Counted from the stretch's first letter, positions 23,433 to 36,280 are shown. The stretch: DNA of 64,000 bases from Seiridium cupressi (GCA_036674765.1 JARVKI010000033.1:310001-374000); one strand, 5' to 3'. Numbers and translations are program-made. Notes: generated from the letters alone by a model not told the origin.

Positions 23433-24635
23433 TCATAGTATTAAACTGATTATTAGACCAGCAAGGCCTCCAATAACAGTCCAAGGTAATGCCATACTTG
23501 CTGCTGCGTTCGGTGACACGACGGAACTGCTTGTAGCAGAGTTCAGACCATTGGTAGCAGAGGCAACTCCCGCGGTAGCATTCCTTCCTGTCTCCACGGC
23601 TGTAGCGAAAGTTGTTGTGGCCTCCGTAACACCGGTAAGGCCACTCAAAGCCTGCAGTGAAGTAGCTGTTTCGAATCCACCGAGAGACTTCAACGACGTT
23701 ATGCTTCCACTCTCTGTGCCACTGGATTCGGTAACTGCAGCAGCATTGGCAGACGCCGTGGTAATGCTTCCGGTACCAACTAGTGACTCAACACCAGTTG
23801 ACGGTGCACTCTCCGCACCGCTTAGAGGCTTTAGAGAGGCAGTTGTAACTGCTGATCCTGGTAGAGATGCCAGAGCACCACCTGATCCAGCTACACCAAC
23901 AGCAGTAGCGGTAGCAATCACTGCCTCGCTGCCACCAAGAGGCGTCAGTGCAGCAGTGACATTAGACACTGGCAGTGAAGTTGCCAAGGCTTGCAATGCA
24001 CTGGTCATTGAGATTGCTAAGGATATGGACGCGGGTTCCAACACGCTGGTCGAGGCACTGGAAGCTGCCACGATCGTTTGGAAGCCCTGAACGGATGACG
24101 CAACTGGACTAGAAAGCCCTGTAAGTGCGGTACTGGTGTTTGTCGTGTCGGGAACACCAGGTAAAGAGGCAGCTGCTGTAACACCACTGGCGGCGCTTGT
24201 AATTGTAAAGAATCCTCGAGCCGCAGTTGACGTGCCGGGGGAGGCAAGCTACTCCTTGTCAGTAGGTGAATCAGATCCTAATAAGATCAGACTTACCGAA
24301 GTTGTCGTAAGCGCAATCGGAGCTGCAGAAGTAATACCTGCGGCACCAGCCAAAGAAACTGATGTGACGGTTGTGGATGCTGCAGCGAGGCCGGTGTTCG
24401 CAACAGCTGAGGTTGATAGCGGCAGCAACGGCTGAAGACTTGCAACCTCAACAGCACTTCCAGGAATCGGCTTCAATTGCGAGCTTGCTTCAGCCTCCTC
24501 CCCGTTGACGACAACACCTTGAGCACCCGGCAGCTTCCTAAGCCCTTCTGGAGCTCCGGCCCTTGGGTGACTGCCTGCCGCAGCGAGAGCAGTACCGAGG
24601 GCAGCCAAAATGGATGAGAAATGAGCTGGCTTCAT
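23433..24635 (-). CDS. Ser/Ala/Thr-rich GPI-type cell-surface protein with degenerate repeats
   Basis: Two exons (24635-24297 and 24248-23433) encode 384 residues; the intron donor GTAAGT and branch CTACTGAC are textbook. The N-terminus (MKPAHFSSILAALGTALAAAG) is a signal peptide. The body is low in aromatic and charged residues and repeats a loose motif of the type Ser-Leu-Lys/Gln-x-Leu-x-Gly (SLQPLLPLS, ALTPLGGSEA, SLKPLSGAES, SLKSLGGFET, SLQALSGLTG). The C-terminus is a hydrophobic run (LPWTVIGGLAGLIISLIL) after small residues, as expected for a GPI anchor signal. The likely place is the cell wall or plasma membrane. No enzyme domain is visible. Confidence 0.82.
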
Positions 24636-26178
24636 GATGTATAATCTGATTGTGTCTCGTCTTTCGTAAAAATGAGGGTGAAGATCGATTAAATGATCAG
24701 TTTCAATGAGGCCGTACTGAAATGAATGAATCTACTACCAAAGTAGCTGACCTGCAGAAGGAATGGAATGAGAAACGAAGACAAGGCTACAACGGTAGTG
24801 AGGGAACTGGGTAATGACCGACTAGTACATGAGAACGAGAGTAATAATAAATTGAGACAATGATATAGAAAGAGTCGCGGCATAACTGTGAACTTGTATG
24901 TCATGTCCTCTTGAATAATGCCATCATCCTGCCTGAGTGATCTGCGGCAGAAGTTGTAAGCAAGGGGGGTCATCTCATGTTTGAATCTAGTGCGCTTCCA
25001 TTGACAAGTGACAGGCCTATCACCTGGATCAGACGAGAAGGCTTCTGCTATATCTTGCCAAGAGTCTCCCGTCCAGATGCCCAAGCAGAGGCTTGCTAAG
25101 AAGCATTAGAGAATGAACGCCGTCGACTTTCGACGTGATTTGAGATAGACGAGAGCAATCACATATAATGAGCACAAGAGAATGCGCCCTCTGATAGTCA
25201 AGCTGATATTGCATTGAATATGTCGAGTCGTAGCTCAGCTTAAGCTTAATCGTTGTGCAGAGTGATCGTTCCGGGCTGCAGCACAACTCTGGAGTTCGAT
25301 CCTCTTGCGGAATTGCCGGGCTTGCTGGGATCCGGCATACCGCAGCTGGAATCCTCAGACCTCCTAGGAGGTTGTGACCAGTTTGGTGGGAGACTTGTGC
25401 TTCCCGTGTGCTTGGTCCCTGATTGGGGCTCTTACAGCAGGCAGCTGGAGGCAGGCGAGGGTGTGCAAGGGTATGAAACCTTCCTCGACGACAGAATTCC
25501 AGGCGAACCAAATGATGGACTCTGAATTGACAAGGCCATTTGTGATATCACCAACTGAGTCCGTAAAGAGAGCTAGGAATTTAGAGAACAAAAGTAATTG
25601 TTTGAAGTCTAGTTGTAGGATGTCAGTAGTTAGGGCGACTTCCTCCCAGGCTCTCCGAGGATGCTGGGAATTGTACAATGTGATTCATCTAGAATCGAAT
25701 ATCCTAGCTTGGAACTGGTGAAGCCTGACTCTTTTCAAGGTATTCATTATGCAACCTGTACTTGTGGGGTGTTGGTTTGATATTCTTTTTAACAGGCGGC
25801 GTACCAAGTGCTGCAATACGCATCGTCTGGTAGCAAGTTCATACTGTAACTCACAACCAGATCCCCCACAAGAGCACGTGATTTCAGCCTAACGCTAGAC
25901 AACCTAGCCACAGTTTCAGAACCCAGCCACATGAATCGCGACTTCGACAATTTGAGCAGCAAGCTTTCGCGACAACGCGGCTCTAACTAGCAATTGAGAG
26001 TTAGAACCACCAGCCTTGCCGTCGCACCACCGCCCGTCTTTGCGCCAAGTCCACTCGACACTGCTAAGACGCAGCATCCGATGACTACGACTCGTTGAAA
26101 AAACTTTTTGGATGATATCGACCATCTAGGGCACTCACTTCCTTTCGTTTTCGATTGCGCACTTCTCAGCTCTCAACT
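24636..26178. other. Divergent promoter region
   Basis: About 1.5 kb between the surface protein and Ssr4 starts. Several overlapping short ORFs on both strands (25029-25721) lack recognisable domains. No gene is called. Confidence 0.5.
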
Positions 26179-28345
26179 ATGTCCACAATGGCGGATCCTA
26201 GCCATGGAATCCATCGCGACCTGGTATGCAGCCAGTATCCATTCCTCGGCAGCACTCGTACTGATGTCTTCAATCTTAGCTGCCGCATGTGCACCTGCTC
26301 TCAACATTCCGGTACACGCAGAAGCCCCGAGTCGAGGTACCCGAAGTAACCCAGATGTTAATGAATGCGCCCTCGATCGCGCGCGACAAGGCTCCCTTCT
26401 TCTGGACTTACCTCGACAGGCCTGAAAATGGCACCACCATGCTCACTTGGCAGCCGCTGCAGCAACAGGGCGTTCAATTCGCCAGCGACGGCTATATCTG
26501 GCCTCCACAGGAGCAGTACTTCACCCAGGATATTGGGAATGGCATTGTAGGTCTTTCGGCCGCTCTTGCATGGTGTCATTACTGACCACTTGATGACAGA
26601 TACTCGAAATGTACTACCACAAGGCTGGCTATGCCTATGGCGAACCGATAGCTATGCATTCGCGTCGTCGTTTCCGACTCTGCCCTAGTAATGCACACAA
26701 CCCGAACGCCCCTCAGGTCGACCCAAGCCTGTGGGTTGTGCACTATGGACCAATCGACAACAACGAGCGCATACCAGTCAACATGCTCCCTCGCGATCCG
26801 CGCATACAACATATCCTGGAGACGAGAAGCTACTTGCAACGATGTGGGCAGATCCAGCGCAAGGAGTTCATTCTATCGGATCGTGTGAACTGGCCGCAGA
26901 TTGGCTGGCCCAGAGAAATGTCCAGACAGGCCATGTACCCAGCCAACAGAGGTGTACCGCAAACACTCGCCTACCCGCCTCATCCTCAGGCAGGGGCCCC
27001 GCCGTCGAAACGTGCCAGAACCGGGCAGGCTGGGAACCAGGTCCCTATTGGCCTCGCCCCTGAGAGTGCCTACGATGATGACGAGGACTACTCGCGTGGG
27101 GATTTGTTCGACCATTTGACACCCCGTGAGATCAGTCTTCACCGCTACCAACAGAATCACGAGTGGATGGAGGAGATTTTGTCGTCACCATACCGCATGG
27201 GCCAAATAGGCTTTGCAAACCTGGGACTCGGGCTCAAGGGGGAACTGGGCCCATTGACTGATGGCATCTTCGAAGCACAAGGTAGTGATGCCATTCAGAA
27301 GCCTCCCCAAGCCGGCCAAAGTCATCTTGAAAAGGACCAGGCTGCAGAATTTCGAAAGCGGGTCAATGAGCGCATTGATTCAACCAATGCTGAAATCGCG
27401 AAGATGAAGGCAGAGCATGAGAAGAAGATGGCCAAGTTCAAGAAGAACTCTGTGCTCACGACCGCTGAAAAGGATCTTCGAACCGCTGTGGATGATGCTG
27501 CTCCTGGCCCGTTGAGCTTGGACCGCAAACCCGAGGAATTCGAAGAGGATACACCCCGCTGGACCTCCAAGCAAAGCAAAAAGGTTGAGGATATCGTCTC
27601 ACAAGTTGAGGCTCAGCTGGGCCGTCGTGCAGAGGTTATCCATGACCTCCAAAGGATACAGGATGGCGGCTATCAAGAACCTGCCCCAGAGCCCACTCCT
27701 CAGCCACCGGCAATTGGTGACTCGGAGGATGTTGATATGGATGGCACCGCAGGTGGCTTGCTTGACCAGATGCAGACTGGTCTGTCATCCACATCGACAC
27801 CGGGGAACAACTTCTCCACACCGCAAGGCTTCTCCGCCCTCCCATCCGGCTCGGGGACCCCTGCAAATGCAAATGTCCCGACCCCTCCGGCTCCCGCACC
27901 CGCTGCGCAAGCGTCTCCTCCTAAACAACAAGATGTCAATATGAGCGGCACCGATGCCAACCCTTCAAATGCTGCACCGGATCAAGGGACCGACAGCGGG
28001 GACTGGGTCGTTGTGCCAAAGGGTGGTGTATCACCTGGCGCTGCACCTACGACGTCCACCAGCGACGATCAAGCTGCGCCGAAAGAGCCTTCACAGCCGC
28101 CAAGCAAGCAACCCTCCGCCTCTGCCAGTGGCACGCCTGCAGCCGCTTCTATAGGCTTCGATGCCAACGATTTCGGTTCCCTCGGAGATCTCGACACCGC
28201 TGGCGACGCGCTAGCCAGCTTCTCCGACACGCCCGGAGATCTCGGGGGCGACTTTATGGAGGACTCGGCCTTCGGAGACGCTTTCCACGGCGTGGATACG
28301 GGCGATGACAACGGAAACACGCCCGCTGGTGAAGCGAACTTGTAG
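26179..28345 (+). CDS. ssr4: SWI/SNF and RSC chromatin-remodelling subunit Ssr4
   Basis: Three exons (26179-26223, 26280-26546, 26600-28345) encode 685 residues. The N-terminal 240 residues match the fungal SWI/SNF Ssr4 family: VHLLSTFRYTQKPRVEVPEV, TTMLTWQPLQQQGVQFASDGY, LEMYYHKAGY, AMHSRRRFRL, and NPNAPQVDPSLWVVHYGP. A coiled coil (about residues 345-390) and a long Pro/Ser/Gln-rich acidic tail follow. In fission yeast Ssr4 belongs to both the SWI/SNF and RSC remodellers. Exon 1 is only 15 codons; its donor is CTG/GTATG and the product matches the family start. The low-complexity tail is longer than the conserved part. Confidence 0.93.
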
Positions 28346-29085
28346 GATGAGATCGCTCAAATTCACTCCACCTGGAGCGATTGGGGTTAAGTTAGCTACT
28401 GCCTAGGGCGTTCTTGGAGTTAGGAATAAGTGATATTGGATCAGTTGTGTAGTCGTGCGCCTCGAGCAGAGACACGGGAGAAGGATATATTCTATCTGTT
28501 TTGTTGTTCTTTTCAGAGAGCAGGCGGCACTTATTGCTACGTAGAGGTAAAAGCCCCTCCGGGTACAATAGATTCCTGGTTTCGAAATAAAATCACGTTT
28601 CGGCTTTGTACCTCGCAGTAATTCATTTTGTGATGTATTTGATATGAACATCGTGTCATCTGAAAGCATGGGGCCCAACAGGTTCATCCGATATTATACA
28701 TTTCTCAAGGTCCATCGACAGTGGGTACTGTTTCGGCACTGCTCTACTATCCTCAGGACTCCAACTTGGCATAATCGAGTGAAGGGGTATGCATACAGCA
28801 CAGAGTCTGCGCATAATATTGGGTAAAGTCCGGACCACTGTTTTCTTCTTCTGTCCATCAAGTTAGAAGTTGGTGCAGTCAAGCTGTTTTCCAGCGCATA
28901 GGCACTATTGTCAAGGAGGAATAGGTGATTCTTTTTAAAACAGTCTTGCATTTTTGCCCATCTATTGTGACTATGTGAAAAGTGGACAGTATTCCCCCAC
29001 CCACTATGGATATCCTATCAAGATCTTACTTGATTTGTACTAAGTCATTACCCTAACCGTGTCATTCGCGTCATGACGAATACAT
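28346..29085. other. Intergenic region between convergent genes
   Basis: About 740 bases of 3' flanks. No gene seen. Confidence 0.6.
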
Positions 29086-31044
29086 TTATGCTTGGTATGT
29101 AGAAGCAGAGACGTTACCGCCACGGCCAGTCCAGTTGACGTGAGTGTAGGCACCCTTGGGGTACTTCTCGCTGGCAAATTCGGGCTTGATCTGGAAGGTG
29201 TGGGCACCGAAGTAATCACGCTGGGCCTGAAGCAGGTTGGCGGGGAGGTCCTTGGTGCGGTAACCGTCGAACCACGACAGGGCGGTGGAGAAAGCGGGGG
29301 TCGGGATACCAAGGAGAGCAGCCTTGGCGACGACGTCTCTCCAGCCGGGCTGAGCCTTGTGGATAGCCTTGTTGAAGAAACCGTCGAACAGAAGATTCTC
29401 AAGATCGGGGTTGTTGCGGTAGGCGGCGGTGATGTCCTTCAAGAAAACGGATCGGATAATGCAGCCTCCTCTCCACATCAGGGCGATCGAGGGCTTGTTG
29501 AGCTTCCAGCCGTACTCCTTGGCAGCCTATAGACATATTAGTAATCGAAAGCTGCAAACTTTGGAGAATTGAAACACGTACATCCTGCATCAGCATGAAA
29601 CCCTGGGCATATGAGATGATCTTGGAGGCATACAGAGCCTGCTCGAGGTCCTCAAGGAATTGCTCCTTGTCACCCTCGAACTTGTTACTGCGGCCAACGA
29701 ACTCAAGGATGCCTGATGCCTTGGTACGCTCCTCCTTGAGCGCAGACAAGCAGCGGGCCATGACAGCCTCTGCAATGAGAGTGACGGGCATGCCAAGGTC
29801 CAAAGCGTTGACGGCGGTCCACTTTCCGGTACCCTTCTGGCCGGCCTGGTCGAGGATCTTCTCGACCAAGGCAGTGCCATCGTCGTCGTTGAAGTACATG
29901 ATATCGCGGGTGATCTCGACCAGGAAGGAGTCTAGGACACCCTTGTTCCACTTGGCGAAGACATCGCCGATCTCCTTGTTGGAGAGACCCAGGCCGCGCT
30001 TCAGGATATCGTAGGCCTTATCAACCAGTCAGCATATTTTGCGCAGGATCAGGGGATTCCAGGGGGAAGAGCATACCTCGCAGATGAGCTGCATGTCACC
30101 ATACTCAATACCGTTGTGCACCATCTTGACGTAGTGGCCAGCACCCTCGTCACCGACCCACTCACAGCATGGCTCGTTGTCGCTCTTGGCCGAGATGCTC
30201 TGGAAGATGTCCTGGATATGGGGCCATGCGGCCTCGTCACCACCGGGCATGATGGAGGGACCATAGCGGGCACCCTCCTCACCTCCGGAGACACCGGAAC
30301 CGACGAATCGGAGACCCTTTCCGGCCAGGTATTTTGTGCGGCGGTTGGAGTCGGGGAAGTGGGAGTTACCACCGTCGATGATGATATCACCCTTCTCGAG
30401 CAGGGGCAGGAGGGTCTCGATCCAGTCGTCCACGGCCTTACCGGCCTGGACGAGCAGCATGACTCGGCGTGGCTTCTTGAGCTTGGAGACGAACTCCTCG
30501 TTGGAGTGGGCGCCGATGATCGACTTGCCCTTGGCCTCGTTCTCCAAGAAACGGTCAACCTTGGAGACAGTTCGGTTGTAGGCGCAAACAGTGAAGCCGT
30601 GGTCGGCCATGTTCAGAATCAGGTTCTGACCCCTAGTCGGGGATGAGTACGCAGCATTTCGAGGGGATTATCGGATGGAATTTTGGTGACTTACATGACG
30701 GCCAGACCGATGAGGCCGAGATCAGCGCTTCCATGATAGTTAGCACGTCTTCGAAACAAGCTGGCGGGGTGACGCGTGGGGAGGGGCAGAAACAGAAGCA
30801 GCAAGCTCACACTCCTCCGCCATAGTGCCCAGTGATGCTGGCAAGTCGAGCCCTAAGCCCGGCAAGCCGCGTTTAGTCAGATGTGTGATGAGGAGGGGAT
30901 GCAGAGGGTGCCTTGTCTCGTCTTGTCTTGGAGGCAACACACTGGCAGAGCAGAGTGAGGGCATCAACGGCGACGGCGGGGTGGTGGGGTAGACAGCATT
31001 GTAAGCAGCACTGAGGGGTTTAAGACTTACACAGCTCCAGACAT
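29086..31044 (-). CDS. GND1: 6-phosphogluconate dehydrogenase, decarboxylating
   Basis: Catalyses the NADP-dependent oxidative decarboxylation of 6-phosphogluconate to ribulose 5-phosphate in the pentose phosphate pathway (EC 1.1.1.44). Five exons (31044-31031, 30727-30695, 30632-30077, 30016-29582, 29526-29086) give 492 residues, the standard length. Visible are the Rossmann motif [22 protein letters not shown], the signature [19 protein letters not shown] with the catalytic Lys, and a C-terminal [16 protein letters not shown]. The first two exons are only 14 and 33 bases, separated by a 303-base intron; without them the Rossmann glycine motif would be lost. Identification is certain; the microexons are supported by frame and family. 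Confidence 0.97.
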
Positions 31045-33569
31045 GATGGCGATGGTGGATGATGTCCAATTGGGGATACAGGTGTCTCTGGAAGTAGCGA
31101 CGATGGACAGCTGATCAGAATCGAGCTCTGCCAAAAAGCGGATGTTTGTGGAAGGAAGATTAATAGAGACCGGACGCGACGGCGGAAGTCTCGTACTTTT
31201 CAATGATGTCGAAACGGGTCGAAGTGGGTTGGAGGGGTAAAGCATCCACGAGAAAAAGGTAGCGTCGATCCGGTCCGGCTTATTAACATGCCTGGCATGG
31301 GATGTCCGCCCTACCTAAACTTGCCCAGAGCCCACCAGGCAGGTTGCTGCCGTGCGACTTACCAACTCGTAGGGCATCACACTGACCGTTTACATGCATG
31401 CTCCCGCGGGGCTGACTCAGATCTCTGGAAGCTCAGTTGGGGGCTTGTGCGACTCTGCTAGGTAGGTGTTCGTGCCTCGAGAGCAGCAGCTATATTAGCT
31501 CTCTATCTAAATACCGTGACATATCCGATACCCGCCGTTATATGCAGTGAGTGAGGCCCTATGCTTGCCTATTACCCTGATGGGCCTCGCTCAAATAGTT
31601 CTCTACAAAGACCGGGTAATAAGAGGCATGCTGGGAAATGCACAAGCGCAACCGTCCAGTCGTTGGCAGAATAGAGACCGATAACACACTGCAACTGCTT
31701 TGCCAGGAGCGCTCTTATCCTTGTCCGGACAAACGTTAGAGATCATCCAAACAGTCGCACCCCCTTCAACGTCACACGTTCTGACGTTTCGCATTGTCGA
31801 CTCTTGGATCCTGCGGAACGACATCCACTTGCCTGGGCTACTCGGCGTCATTGGCATATGGTTTTCGAGCTTAGTCCTATTCAAGCATCCGTGTTACCTA
31901 AATCGCTCTATCAACTGCAATATACAAGTAAAGTTGCCGCATATCGGGATAAAGTCAAAAATAGAACCAAGCCCCAATACGCCGAGTTGTCAGGCAAAGG
32001 GGATGAGGGTCCTATGAAGCCCGACATCCTTGCTGCTCCTCAGCCTCTGACTGGTGGAAGCTTTGAGAATCAAGACTTGCCAGACTGCCTTTGAATCGCT
32101 TATTATCTGTCTTGGTGCTTGCTCATCAGCCTTATATCTCGGTATAAAGCATCCTGGTTTCTGATGCGGCCTACGTATGACAATGCATATGCGTATCAAA
32201 GATACTGCGGACAATACTTGTTCACCTCAGGAGTCCGGATTTGTTGAGACCCATGCGCGATATACAAACGCATGGACGTTCCACAGGCTAACCAGAAACT
32301 AGCCGATATGCTAAGTAATGTTTCTGCAGATATCAACACGCTCGACCGTCATACACCTAATAAAACAGGCTGCAAAAAGGTATAAAACCCCGATCCTGGC
32401 CTGATATTCTCCTCTGGTAGCCACACATACGAACGAGTGGTGCTCCACAGAGTTCGTCCCCAACGGGCGGTTCTGACAGCGCAGTTCTTTTTGTCTCGGC
32501 TTCTCTTGCTTTGGAATCAAAGGTATCCATGCTTCCAATCCTAGGTTGACGGCACAACGTCATTGGTAGCGCGCCTCGACACTTGCTGCTCCGAAAATGT
32601 CGCAGAGGAGCCCCGCCCATACTCCCCCCCTTGCGACGCTTCAGGCTCTCCGTAAGCGGACTGGCGTGGCTAATTAACGCAAGTGTGCATGCGAGGCTAC
32701 AAAATTGCCTCAGGCATTTCTAATCTAATGGAAGAATAGGTGCCTTTCGCCGACAGCACCTTTGATTAACGCTCGCTAGCAGCGGTGAAATCTTGCCTTC
32801 TCCCGAGCATTGTGAACCGTCTCACGCTTTTGTTAAACAGGGTAGAAATCACGCACAACTGCTCTGAGCATCCCGGAACTGGACCAGTTGTCGGGGATTG
32901 GCTCTGGGTCTTCCCCGATGCTTCCGTAGTCCCACTGCATTGTGAGAGACTTAAAACCCGATCATCAGGTGGTTTTCAAGCCGTGCACCGTCGGGCCGTT
33001 GTTTCGTGGAGATATGCATCTTCAGCTAGCTGTAAGTCAATTGTGTCAATATATCCAAGGCGGTCCTTTGCGGGTTATCTACACGGCGATTGATGATTAT
33101 ATTTGTGGTCTATTTAAGTGCGCTTGATAGAAGGATAAAACCAGACAATGAATATCCATGGCGGTAAGGGCCATGTCATGGATCGCACAAGAACGCACTT
33201 TGAATCTCGTTCATTCGTTCGCCCAGGGATTTGGGCGGTTCAACCAGTCCATTGTGGCTGCTTCCCAGAAAAGGCCAGCGCACCGCCACATAGCCCCACA
33301 GCCATAAGGCTGAAATTGATCCACCAAGAAACTCGCTTCCGTGAACTTCGAGTGCTCCATCAACGCATTACCTTCATTCGAGGTTTGCATTGTCTTGTCA
33401 ACCCATCGTCCAACAATAACGAATAGCCATCTACATCTACCCATCGTACTCTCGCTTGCGCCAAATCATAAGGAGAGACAAAAATAAAGCAAGATCTGAT
33501 CGCTACGGCTGGGCTTTTAGGTACGTTTTGAATCAGCGCGAAACGTTCTAGACGTACAACAAATTCATC
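31045..33569. other. Long intergenic region between divergent genes
   Basis: About 2.5 kb. Short ORFs on both strands (for example 31700-32094 and 32785-33093) show no domain or consistent coding pattern. I see no gene, RNA or repeat that I can support. Confidence 0.5.
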
Positions 33570-34706
33570 ATGGCCTACCCTCCTGCTCCAGGTGCCACAA
33601 ACTCCTCATCGCTTCCTCCGCGCCCACCCCCCTCCAAAGTCTCGGGCTTCAAGCCTGCTTTTTCAGCAGCACCGACACATACACCCAGTCCCGTCTCGGG
33701 CAATCCGTACACGCCACCTACTCATTCGACCGCTCCTAGCTACTCGAGCGCACCAAGCTATGCCGGCGCACCGGCTCCTCAATATGGCAGCGGTCGCGGC
33801 GCATCATATCAATCATACCCCCAGCAAGGGTCGATGAATTACAATCAGGACTATCAGCAGTCGGGATACCAACAAGGTTATTACGGCACTGCAGCCCCGG
33901 CGGACAACAGCACGTACGCGGCAACTCCACAGATCAGAAATCCCTTTCCAGCGCCGGGCCAAGCGCCGCAGAACGGCGACTATGACCCTGATATGGCAGC
34001 ACAGATCGCCCAGTGGCAAAGCGCATATGTGAAGGACCCCAAAGATACCGGCGCGCCACCTCGGCCAGGGGCGTCCACAACGACCTACTCGGCCACTCCC
34101 ACACCAGCCGTCGCCCCTGTGGTACCGGTAGAGGGAGAAAAGAAGAAGACAGTTGTAAGGCAAGGTGGCGGCCAGAAGTGGACTGATGACTCACTACTGG
34201 AATGGGACCCTGCTCACTTGCGCCTCTTCGTAGGCAATCTGGCTGGAGAGACAACGGACGAATCTCTGCACAAGGCTTTTGCCCGGTGGAAGTCGCTGCA
34301 AAAGGCGCGCGTCATTCGGGACAAGATTACAAGTAAGAGCAAAGGATTCGGGTTCGTGAGCTTCAGCGACCCCGACGACTTCTTTCAGGCTGCCAAGGAA
34401 ATGAACGGCAAGTATATTCAGAGCCATCCCGTCGTAGTACGAAAAAGCACTACCGAGATCAAGTATGTGACCCTGAAGGCAAAGGGCAAAATCAAGCAGT
34501 TCACTAACGCAGGCGAGAACAGACCACACACAGTTAAGGACAAACGTCACGGAGGAAAGTGGAACAACAAGAACAAAAACAAAAACCGAAGTGGCAACGG
34601 GAATGGTGGACGAGAGGACAGTTTCGAGCCCAGCCTTGGTCCTGCTAGCGGAGGTGTGGTGAAGCCAGGCCAAAAGACCAAGAATGGTCTCAAGCTGCTT
34701 GGTTGA
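33570..34706 (+). CDS. RRM RNA-binding protein, RBM42-like
   Basis: A single exon encodes 378 residues. The first 150 are Pro/Tyr/Gln/Ser-rich low complexity. One RRM occupies about residues 216-293, with RNP2 LRLFVGNL and RNP1 KGFGFVSF, and the linking segment SLQKARVIRDKITSKSKGFGF closely follows animal RBM42. After the RRM there is a Lys/Asn-rich basic tail (NNKNKNKNRSGNGNGG) ending KNGLKLLG. RBM42 binds RNA and has been associated with hnRNP K and splicing; the fungal role is less known. The start is the first ATG and no intron is needed. Confidence 0.9.
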   Translation: MAYPPAPGATNSSSLPPRPPPSKVSGFKPAFSAAPTHTPSPVSGNPYTPPTHSTAPSYSSAPSYAGAPAPQYGSGRGASYQSYPQQGSMNYNQDYQQSGYQQGYYGTAAPADNSTYAATPQIRNPFPAPGQAPQNGDYDPDMAAQIAQWQSAYVKDPKDTGAPPRPGASTTTYSATPTPAVAPVVPVEGEKKKTVVRQGGGQKWTDDSLLEWDPAHLRLFVGNLAGETTDESLHKAFARWKSLQKARVIRDKITSKSKGFGFVSFSDPDDFFQAAKEMNGKYIQSHPVVVRKSTTEIKYVTLKAKGKIKQFTNAGENRPHTVKDKRHGGKWNNKNKNKNRSGNGNGGREDSFEPSLGPASGGVVKPGQKTKNGLKLLG

Positions 34707-35993
34707 TTACTTGACACTGCTTCGAGAGGGACAATCCATCAACGAGTTTTGCGGGCGAACCGAAGTAGCCTGGCTCCGAATACCTTTTTTTGACTAGTCT
34801 TGGACTCTTCTGAAAGAATCAGAGGTGAACGACAGGTTGAGAACCGGTCTGTCCCCACAAATCCACAATTGGAATGAGGATCATAGCTTACGGTCGAGCA
34901 ATAGGCACATAAGACCATGCTCGAGGATAGAGATGTGCAGTCGCGACAAGGAGTTCTTGTTAGCAAACGGCCTCGGCCTGCGCAAACACTATAGTTACAC
35001 AATAGAATTTAGATCTTTGTGGCAAATTATCTATACTTGAAAATGGAGATCTAACGTAAAGCCAAATCCAATTTCAGGAATGCATCAACATCACACAGTT
35101 ATGCCGTCGTTGATAATACACTGAGGTACTGGACTAGCTTTGGATCGATCTGGATACATCTGATTCACTAAACACCGTGTAAAGATCTTCAAGTTGAAAG
35201 CCATTCACTCGATAATTGTCATGTAAGGTGCATCAAGTGGGGCAGTGAATAAAGGGGTGAGTTGTAAATGGTAATTTGTGTCCTTACCTACAATATGATC
35301 ATTGGTATGGCTAAGTAGAGCATTATCACCACGTCAAAGACTAATCACGATAATTATGGACATGATGGTATTTACTAAGCCGAAGCAAATGCTACAGAGG
35401 GTTGCTGGGCAGGTGCTGCTTAACTTCATGGATGTTAAAGGGCGTTCAGGCTTCACTAGCCGCCTCTTGATTAGGGAAGGGTCATATGCACGGTGTATTT
35501 GGTAAAGACACAAATAACGTTATTGAAGTACCTGGATTGGATTCCGCGGAAAGATTGGTTTTATTTGCGGTCTTCTTTTCTTTCTCGTTTCCCAATCCCA
35601 TCAATCCATGGATGGTTTGAAGCAATAACTAGGACCTATAAATGGTCAATCCACCAATATCCTACCTAGAACTGTAATTGCACAAGATAATGTAACACGT
35701 GTTGTATGCTGAATCAAACACATCAGATGATAAGAATAGCATCACTTGAATGCCCAGGTCAAGTGGATCAGTATGTACTGCGTCACTATCGAGGTCTTCG
35801 GCAGCAAGAATTTGTGAATATGAGTCGTTTCAGTTGGTATATAAATCCGCAGCCAAGCTTAGGCTGACTAGACTTCAACGGAGACGGTTTCTAATCCCAG
35901 ACGCCAACTTTATAGCAACAGCAGCCAGCAAGTCACCTGACAGTCTGTATCAAGCAGGTTTCAGTAAAACAGTAACGCATCCACTCAAAAATA
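34707..35993. other. Intergenic region, no gene seen
   Basis: About 1.3 kb, moderately AT-rich, ending in the 5' flank of the small secreted protein gene. Confidence 0.5.
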
Positions 35994-36280
35994 ATGAAGC
36001 TTCTCACCTTGGGTAGCTTCGCTGCCGCCGCGACTTTGGCCCTTGCTCTTCCCGTGGACATTAAGCCTGATTATGTATGTTACCTAGTAGCTTATCTTCT
36101 CACTTGACCACACATTATTCATGCGACTTATATGACTAATGAACATAGCGATCGCAGGTGCCCAAGACGGATATTAGTCCTCGTCAGTGCTGCACCCCGA
36201 ATAGCCCTTATTGTTGTGGCGCCCCATTCTGCGCAATTTGTGTAGTTGGCAAGATTCCGAGTATTAAGGAGGGCATTTAG
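35994..36280 (+). CDS. Small cysteine-rich secreted protein (effector-like)
   Basis: Exon 1 (35994-36074) encodes a clear signal peptide, MKLLTLGSFAAAATLALA, then LPVDIKPDY. A GTATGT donor, a GACTAAT branch site and an acceptor at 36157 join it in frame to exon 2 (36158-36280), which reads to TAG. The product is 67 residues (70 if the in-frame acceptor at 36148 is used). The mature part has six cysteines spaced CC-x6-CC-x4-C-x2-C and an SPR dibasic-like site just before them that could be a processing point. This is the profile of fungal effector or antimicrobial-type peptides; no family is recognised. The gene is short and spliced, so ORF scans miss it. It lies in a gene-poor, accessory stretch. 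Confidence 0.7.

Noticed and set aside
25029..25721. ORFs on both strands between the surface protein and Ssr4
   Set aside because: Neither strand shows coding character or a recognisable product.
31700..32094. Overlapping plus-strand ORFs in the long gap after 6-phosphogluconate dehydrogenase
   Set aside because: No domain, repeat, or splice structure, and the two frames overlap each other.
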